The notes below the pieces were generated by a model. It saw only the letters and a list, made by a program, of their open reading frames with translations. It did not search any database and was not told where the DNA came from. From JBJKSO01 sp046703825 (GTDB lineage Bacteria > Chloroflexota > Dormibacteria > Aeolococcales > Bog-877), in assembly GCA_046703825.1 (NCBI GenBank), contig JBJKSO010000087.1, positions 1 to 64,000 on the forward strand: DNA of 64,000 bases, written 5' to 3'. The position numbers were made by a program, and so were the translations under genes. Within the stretch, counting starts at the first letter, position 1. Every line of letters begins with the position of its first letter. Shown one piece after another: positions 59,798 through 64,000 of the stretch.

Positions 59798-61798
59798 TTG
59801 GTCAAGCCGCCGTCACTCCACGCGGCAGCGCGGGCGGGAATCCTGCTAGCGCTGGGAGTGACGGCGGCTTTGACGTTCCAGGCCACAGGAGGCTTCAGTG
59901 CCGGAGTTGTCAACCGCGGCAGCACGGCTGGAAGCGGGACGCTGCTCCTGCAGGCAACCGCCAACTCAGCAAACTGCACCTCCAGCCCCCAGGTGATCAC
60001 CTCTGACACCCAGAGCTGTCCCACCCCACTGCTCCCCCAGGGCTCGCTCCAGTTCCAGGGAGGGGCTCCGGCCCCCACCCTGGTGCAGTCCAACAGCCAG
60101 TACGACCAGAGAGCCGATGTGACGTCGGCAACGCTGACACTTGCGCAGACCACGACCGCCGGCGATCTGCTGGTGATGGGAATCGCGTACACACCACGCA
60201 ACGCTCAGCCGACGATCACGCTGGCTGACGGCACGACCAACGTGTGGTCGGCCAGTCCGTCCGACGCGTACGCCGACAGCGGCGCGGCCATCTACTACGT
60301 GTCCGACGCCGCGGCAGTCAGCGGTGGCATCACCGTCAGCTTCAGCTCGCCGGTGCGCAAGCCCAGCTTGTTCTTCTACGAGTTCTCAGGCGCCCGTGCC
60401 GGCTCTCCCCTTGATACCTCGGGTAGCAACAGCAGCAGCAGCCAAGCCGCCATCTCGGTCGCCGCTAGCGCTCCCACGGCGGTGGCCAACGAGGTGGCGG
60501 TGGCGGTGGTGAGCACCGCCTCCGGCGACTCGCTGCCAAGCCCGCCCTGGACCAATCAGGCCTACGGAAATGCCGCCTACGCGACGGTTGTCGCATCCGG
60601 GAGTACCGCTTCCTTCAGCACGACCACCCTGGACAGCTTCGCCGCGACCATCGCCTCCTTCGAACCAACGCTCCGGGCCGACCCACTCTCGGGAGCGGCC
60701 ACGCTCACCAACACCGGTTCGGAAGCGGGCGCCGCGAGCTTGACACCGGCAGCCTGCGGTCCACTGGGTGCCCTGGACGCCAGCCCATCCGCCAGCAACC
60801 CCGGACTGCTGGAGTCCGGGGTTGTCGAGAACCTCGCTGGCCCCCTCCCCGGGTCAGGGGCCATGGGCTTTTCGGGCAACCAAATGATCAACACCACCAC
60901 CTCTTACTTTGACCCCAATCCGGTGTCCGAGGCCACCTGGTTCAAGACGACCAGCTCGGGGACGCTCATGGGAGCCAGCAACGCCCAGGGGAACACGGGA
61001 CAGTCCAATTGGGATCGCCAGATCTGGGTGGACAACTCCGGCTACGTCGTTTTCGGCGTCTACAACGGCGGCTTTTACGAGGCCAAGAGCTCGAGCCCCT
61101 ACAACGACGGCAAGTGGCATCTGGTGGTCGCCACCATCGGCAGCAACGGCATGCAGCTGTACATCGACGACACCCTGGTAGGGAGCAACCCCCAGGCGAC
61201 CACGCCGCAGAACTACAGCGCCTACTGGCACCTGGGATGGGACTCAGAGGCGAACAACTGGCCGGACGCGCCCTCGTCCTCGTACTTCGTCGGAGACCTG
61301 GCCGATGCCGCGGTGTTCCCCGGCCAGCTGAGTGCCAGCCAGGCGGGCAGCTTGTGGAGCGCCAGCGGGAGCCAGACCGCCTACGCGGCCGGAGTGGATG
61401 CTCTCTCTCCCACTTCATTCTGGCCTCTGCAGGACAACGGTTACCTCTACCCCGACGCCATCTCCGGGAGCAGCCCATCCCAAGTCTGCCGTTACGTCGG
61501 CGTCACCATGGAGCTGTCCGGCGCCAGCCCCCGCTGCCTGCTGCCGGCCAGCCCGGGTAGCTGCCCGGCTCTCGATGGAAGCTCGGACTCGACCCTCTCC
61601 GGCTGGTCGTCGGTTCTTTCGCTCGGCAACCTCGCTCCCGGCGGAGCGGCCGCGGTGGTGATCCAGCTGGTTCTGGAGGGGACGCCGCCCGCTGTGCTGC
61701 AGGGGCTGCAGCCCTCACTTTCGGTCACCGCGGCGCTGAGCAATGCCAGCTGGAGCGCCAGCGTCCTTTACGGAGACCAGCAAATTGTCCTGGGGTGA
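59798..61798 (+). CDS. TasA-like paralogue carrying inserted jelly-roll and LamG domains
   Basis: 666 residues. N-terminal signal ends GGFSAGVVNRG and the first strand (SGTLLLQAT) matches the 223-residue neighbour. The C-terminal 105 residues (CRYVGVTMELSGASPRCLLP, SPGSCPALDGSSDSTLSG) also match. Exactly six cysteines occur (60, 74, 320, 564, 580, 589), in the same order as in the neighbour. Between C74 and C320 lies a beta-rich region (about 95-290) with AGDLLVMGIA and LFFYEFSGA; between C320 and C564 lies a LamG/concanavalin-like region (about 350-525) with DGKWHLVVATIGSNGMQLYI. A TTG start 5 nt after the previous stop implies coupling. Confidence 0.75.
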   Translation: MVKPPSLHAAARAGILLALGVTAALTFQATGGFSAGVVNRGSTAGSGTLLLQATANSANCTSSPQVITSDTQSCPTPLLPQGSLQFQGGAPAPTLVQSNSQYDQRADVTSATLTLAQTTTAGDLLVMGIAYTPRNAQPTITLADGTTNVWSASPSDAYADSGAAIYYVSDAAAVSGGITVSFSSPVRKPSLFFYEFSGARAGSPLDTSGSNSSSSQAAISVAASAPTAVANEVAVAVVSTASGDSLPSPPWTNQAYGNAAYATVVASGSTASFSTTTLDSFAATIASFEPTLRADPLSGAATLTNTGSEAGAASLTPAACGPLGALDASPSASNPGLLESGVVENLAGPLPGSGAMGFSGNQMINTTTSYFDPNPVSEATWFKTTSSGTLMGASNAQGNTGQSNWDRQIWVDNSGYVVFGVYNGGFYEAKSSSPYNDGKWHLVVATIGSNGMQLYIDDTLVGSNPQATTPQNYSAYWHLGWDSEANNWPDAPSSSYFVGDLADAAVFPGQLSASQAGSLWSASGSQTAYAAGVDALSPTSFWPLQDNGYLYPDAISGSSPSQVCRYVGVTMELSGASPRCLLPASPGSCPALDGSSDSTLSGWSSVLSLGNLAPGGAAAVVIQLVLEGTPPAVLQGLQPSLSVTAALSNASWSASVLYGDQQIVLG

Positions 61799-62681
61799 GT
61801 CCCGGCGCCACCTATGGACCCGGTTGGCGCTCGCGCTCACCTTCGCCGGTTGCCTGGCGCTGGCGGCACTGGCGGGTTGGTGGGTGCTCACGGGTGGCCG
61901 CTGGATGGTGATGACGACGCCGTCCATGAGCCCCCGGATCCCGGTCGGGGCCTTGGTGGTGACCCGGGCAGTCACGGCCCCGCCGCGCCCCGGGAGCGTG
62001 GTCGCGTTCGTGCCCCCTGGACAGACGGTCACCTTCGTGCACGAGATCGTGGGGGGCAACCGCACGAGCGGCTATCTCACCAAGGGCCTCCTCGACTCGC
62101 ACCCCGATCCATGGAGGCTTCCACCCTCCGACATCAGCGGGACCGAGGTCATCGCCATTCCCGTCCTGGGTTGGGTGGCCCGTGGCCTGCCCTGGCTGCT
62201 GGCGGCGGTGTTCCTCTGGTGGTCGGCGGGCTTCGCGTTCCGCTGGCGGACCGGGCGCGAACTCAGCTGGCTGGCGCTGATTCCGGCTGCCACCGTTTTG
62301 GCGGCGGAGTGGAAACCACTGATCAACGCTCAGGTTGTGGCTGCGGTGGTCCGGGGTCACCGCGTCCACGTGTTCCTGGTCTCAACCGGCGTCCTGCCGG
62401 AACGGATCAGCTTCGACGGGCGGCCCAGCCGCTTGGTGGCACCAGGACATCCGGCCTGGTTCAGCTTCGCTCGTCCCAGCGGAAACGTGGTAGGCGCCCA
62501 TCTCTGGGCCGCGCTGGACTGGTGGGAGCTCGTGCTGCTGGCGCTGCTGTGCACCTTGCCGCTGCTGCTCTGCCTGCGGCTGATCGGCAGGGTGAACCGG
62601 CAATCGGCACCCCCGCCTGGACGGGGTCTTCTGCCCAGGCTCTCCGTCTTCAAAGTCGGCCAGCGAGTCTCCGGTACCTAA
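61785..62681 (+). CDS. SipW-type (ER/archaeal-like) signal peptidase I with C-terminal extension
   Basis: 298 residues. After a membrane helix (about 14-36), the catalytic Ser lies in TTPSMSPRIPVGALVV (S47) and the general base position carries His in TFVHEIVGG (H86), as in SipW/ER-type enzymes rather than the Ser-Lys bacterial type. YLTKGLLDSHPDPW corresponds to the conserved TKGD-like box. The protein then continues with two helices, a beta-rich exposed stretch (about 190-240) and a last helix, longer than SipW. TTG at 61785 with GGAG upstream is preferred; ATG at 61743 is an alternative inside the previous gene. It should process the two TasA-like proteins. Confidence 0.82.
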   Translation: MSWGESRRHLWTRLALALTFAGCLALAALAGWWVLTGGRWMVMTTPSMSPRIPVGALVVTRAVTAPPRPGSVVAFVPPGQTVTFVHEIVGGNRTSGYLTKGLLDSHPDPWRLPPSDISGTEVIAIPVLGWVARGLPWLLAAVFLWWSAGFAFRWRTGRELSWLALIPAATVLAAEWKPLINAQVVAAVVRGHRVHVFLVSTGVLPERISFDGRPSRLVAPGHPAWFSFARPSGNVVGAHLWAALDWWELVLLALLCTLPLLLCLRLIGRVNRQSAPPPGRGLLPRLSVFKVGQRVSGT

Positions 62682-62707
62682 CGGCCGCCGGCTCCGGCCG
62701 CCCTCGC

Positions 62708-62713
62708 TAGTCT
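62708..62713 (+). promoter_or_regulatory. -10 box TAGTCT for a leaderless transcript
   Basis: TAGTCT, exactly 6 nt, then the GTG at 62720. Confidence 0.55.
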
Positions 62714-62719
62714 TGGTCC

Positions 62720-63667
62720 GTGAGGGCCGTGACCATCCGCGAAGGCGAGGTGGTCTTCACCGACCAGGAAGACCCCGTCGCCGGCGACCGCCAGCTCCTG
62801 GTAAGGGTGGCCGCCGCAGGTCTGAACGGAGCGGACCTGATCCAGGTGCGGGGCGGCTACCCCCCGCCTCCCGGCATCCGAGCCGATATTCCCGGCCTGG
62901 AGCTGGCCGGCGAAGTGGTGTCAGTTGGGCGGATGGTCGAGCGCTTCGGGGTCGGAGACCAGGTGATGGCGCTCGCGGGCGGGGCAGCCCAAGCCGAGCT
63001 GGCGGTGGTTGACGAGGATTGCGCCTTGCCGGTACCGGACGGCCTTTCCATCGAGGCCGCCGGCGGCTTCTGCGAGACATTCTTCACGGCCTATGACGCC
63101 CTGTTCCGTCAGGCGGGACTGGCCATGGGTGAGCGCGTACTGGTCACCGGAGCCGCCGGCGGGGTCGGTACCGCCGCGGTCCAGCTGGTTCGGCTGGCGG
63201 GCGCGCTGCCTATCGCGTCGAGCCGCCACGCCGACCTGCTGCCCGAGCTGGCCCGACTTGGTGCCGCCGCGGCGCTCGGCCCCGATGAGGCCCTGGAGCA
63301 GGGTCCCTTCCAGGTGGTCCTGGAGCTGGTGGGAGCTCCGAGCCTTGGACCGGTGCTCCACCATCTCGCGGAGGGCGCCCGAATCGTGGTAGTGGGCATT
63401 GCTGCCGGGGCGCAGCTCCAGCTCGACCTGGGCCGGATGATGCGCAGGCGGGCCTCGCTGCGGGGTACCACCTTGCGCTCCCGTACCCGCTCGGAGAAGG
63501 GCGAGCTGACGCGCCAGATCGCCTGGCACCTGCTCCCCCTCCTTGGCAACGGTGACCTGAGCGTTCCTCTGGCGGCCTCCTATCCCATGGACCAGGCGCC
63601 TGCGGCCTACGCACGGTTCCGTGCTGGTGCGAAGTTGGGCAAAGTCATCCTCACCGCCCGGCCTTGA
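62720..63667 (+). CDS. Medium-chain oxidoreductase (quinone reductase/zeta-crystallin-like)
   Basis: 315-residue NADPH-dependent MDR enzyme without the zinc-binding cysteines of alcohol dehydrogenases. GLNGADLIQVRGGYPPPPGI and the nucleotide motif VLVTGAAGGVGTAAVQLVRL are typical of quinone reductases and enoyl reductases, and LRGTTLRSRT.KGEL-type segments match PIG3-like proteins. The substrate is not known. GTG start, leaderless. Confidence 0.9.
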   Translation: MRAVTIREGEVVFTDQEDPVAGDRQLLVRVAAAGLNGADLIQVRGGYPPPPGIRADIPGLELAGEVVSVGRMVERFGVGDQVMALAGGAAQAELAVVDEDCALPVPDGLSIEAAGGFCETFFTAYDALFRQAGLAMGERVLVTGAAGGVGTAAVQLVRLAGALPIASSRHADLLPELARLGAAAALGPDEALEQGPFQVVLELVGAPSLGPVLHHLAEGARIVVVGIAAGAQLQLDLGRMMRRRASLRGTTLRSRTRSEKGELTRQIAWHLLPLLGNGDLSVPLAASYPMDQAPAAYARFRAGAKLGKVILTARP

Positions 63668-64000
63668 GCGCGGCCGCTGAGCCCTCCGGCCCATCGCGCC
63701 GGTACCTGGCGCTCTTGGGCTTGCTCGCGGCAGAGCGGCTGGCCGAGCTTGCGGTCTCCAATCGACGCGAGCGCGGTCTGACCGACGTCAAGCCAGTCCC
63801 TAGGGGCTACCGGGTCATGGTCGTCACCCATGTCCTCCTCTTCCTTCTCCCGCCGCTTGAGCTGCGCCGGCTCGGCTGCGGGCGGCCGGGGCGGCGCTGG
63901 TGGCTTGGTCTGCTGCTCTCCGCCACTCTCCTTCGAATCTGGTGCATCCGCAGCCTGGGTCCCTGGTGGAACGTGCGCGCCTCAGTTTCCGGGCAGACCC
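63664..64000 (+). CDS. Isoprenylcysteine carboxylmethyltransferase (ICMT)-like protein, partial
   Basis: The frame opens with TTG overlapping the previous stop (TTGA) and runs off the window end after 112 residues. AAERLAELAVSNRRERGLTD, a helix with VVTHVLLFLLPPLELRR, and LLRIWCIRSLGPWWNVRA match bacterial ICMT-like membrane methyltransferases. These are often next to type III polyketide synthase genes. The SAM-binding C-terminal half is outside the window. Confidence 0.75.
   Translation, partial: MSAAAEPSGPSRRYLALLGLLAAERLAELAVSNRRERGLTDVKPVPRGYRVMVVTHVLLFLLPPLELRRLGCGRPGRRWWLGLLLSATLLRIWCIRSLGPWWNVRASVSGQT

Overview
The window is a GC-rich bacterial chromosome segment with almost no spare DNA, many 1-14 nt gene overlaps, and frequent GTG and TTG starts. 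Several features point to the Terrabacteria, near Chloroflexota, Actinomycetota or Candidatus Dormibacterota: RNase J, an actinobacterial-type (Sdh1-like) succinate dehydrogenase anchor, a DUF3090 protein with an MSMEG_4193-type phosphatase nearby, an F420/PPOX-family flavoprotein, a split LigD system, and many genes whose start codon lies 6-8 nt after a TANNNT -10 box (leaderless mRNAs). No rRNA gene is present, so the placement is an inference. No CRISPR array, intact IS element or prophage is visible.

Layout. 1-5.8 kb (minus): an RNA-processing block rpsO, pnp, family-4 uracil-DNA glycosylase, RNase J, then a D,D-carboxypeptidase cut by the window edge. 6-14 kb: a PsiE-like protein, tadA, tRNAs (His, Ser-CGA, Ser-GGA, Arg-TCT), an MFS transporter, a GH15 enzyme, DUF3090, an FKBP lipoprotein, PlsC and a histidine phosphatase. 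14.2-19.2 kb (minus): a TCA block mdh - sdhC - one ORF fusing SdhA and SdhB, plus ppa. 19.3-22.7 kb: a small glycosylation group (GT39, epimerase, GT2). 22.7-38.6 kb (minus): a complete 14-subunit complex I locus nuoA-N, interrupted between nuoD and nuoE by an oppositely oriented MOP-type flippase.

38.6-42.8 kb, next to tRNA-Gly, is accessory in character: an XRE antitoxin with a truncated toxin remnant, an ArsR/SRPBCC pair, a SRPBCC/YCII pair, and a SRPBCC gene divergent from a HxlR regulator with paired operator-like repeats. 42.9-47.5 kb holds small metabolic genes (ACT protein, PPOX, hydratase, DUF6295, dienelactone hydrolase, proC, lipid kinase). 47.6-50.7 kb carries a NHEJ-like set: stand-alone LigD ligase and LigD polymerase proteins flanking a PHP phosphoesterase that looks like PolX without its polymerase core. 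50.8-58.8 kb encodes membrane and cell-wall functions (M19 dipeptidase, L,D-transpeptidase, KimA-like permease, DoxX).

The most novel-looking locus is 59.1-62.7 kb: a TasA/camelysin-like secreted six-cysteine protein, a 666-residue paralogue with the same six cysteines but two large domains (a jelly-roll-like region and a LamG region) inserted between them, and a SipW-type signal peptidase with an unusual C-terminal extension. It resembles a surface-fibre system in which one subunit carries binding domains. The window ends with an MDR oxidoreductase and a partial ICMT-like methyltransferase.
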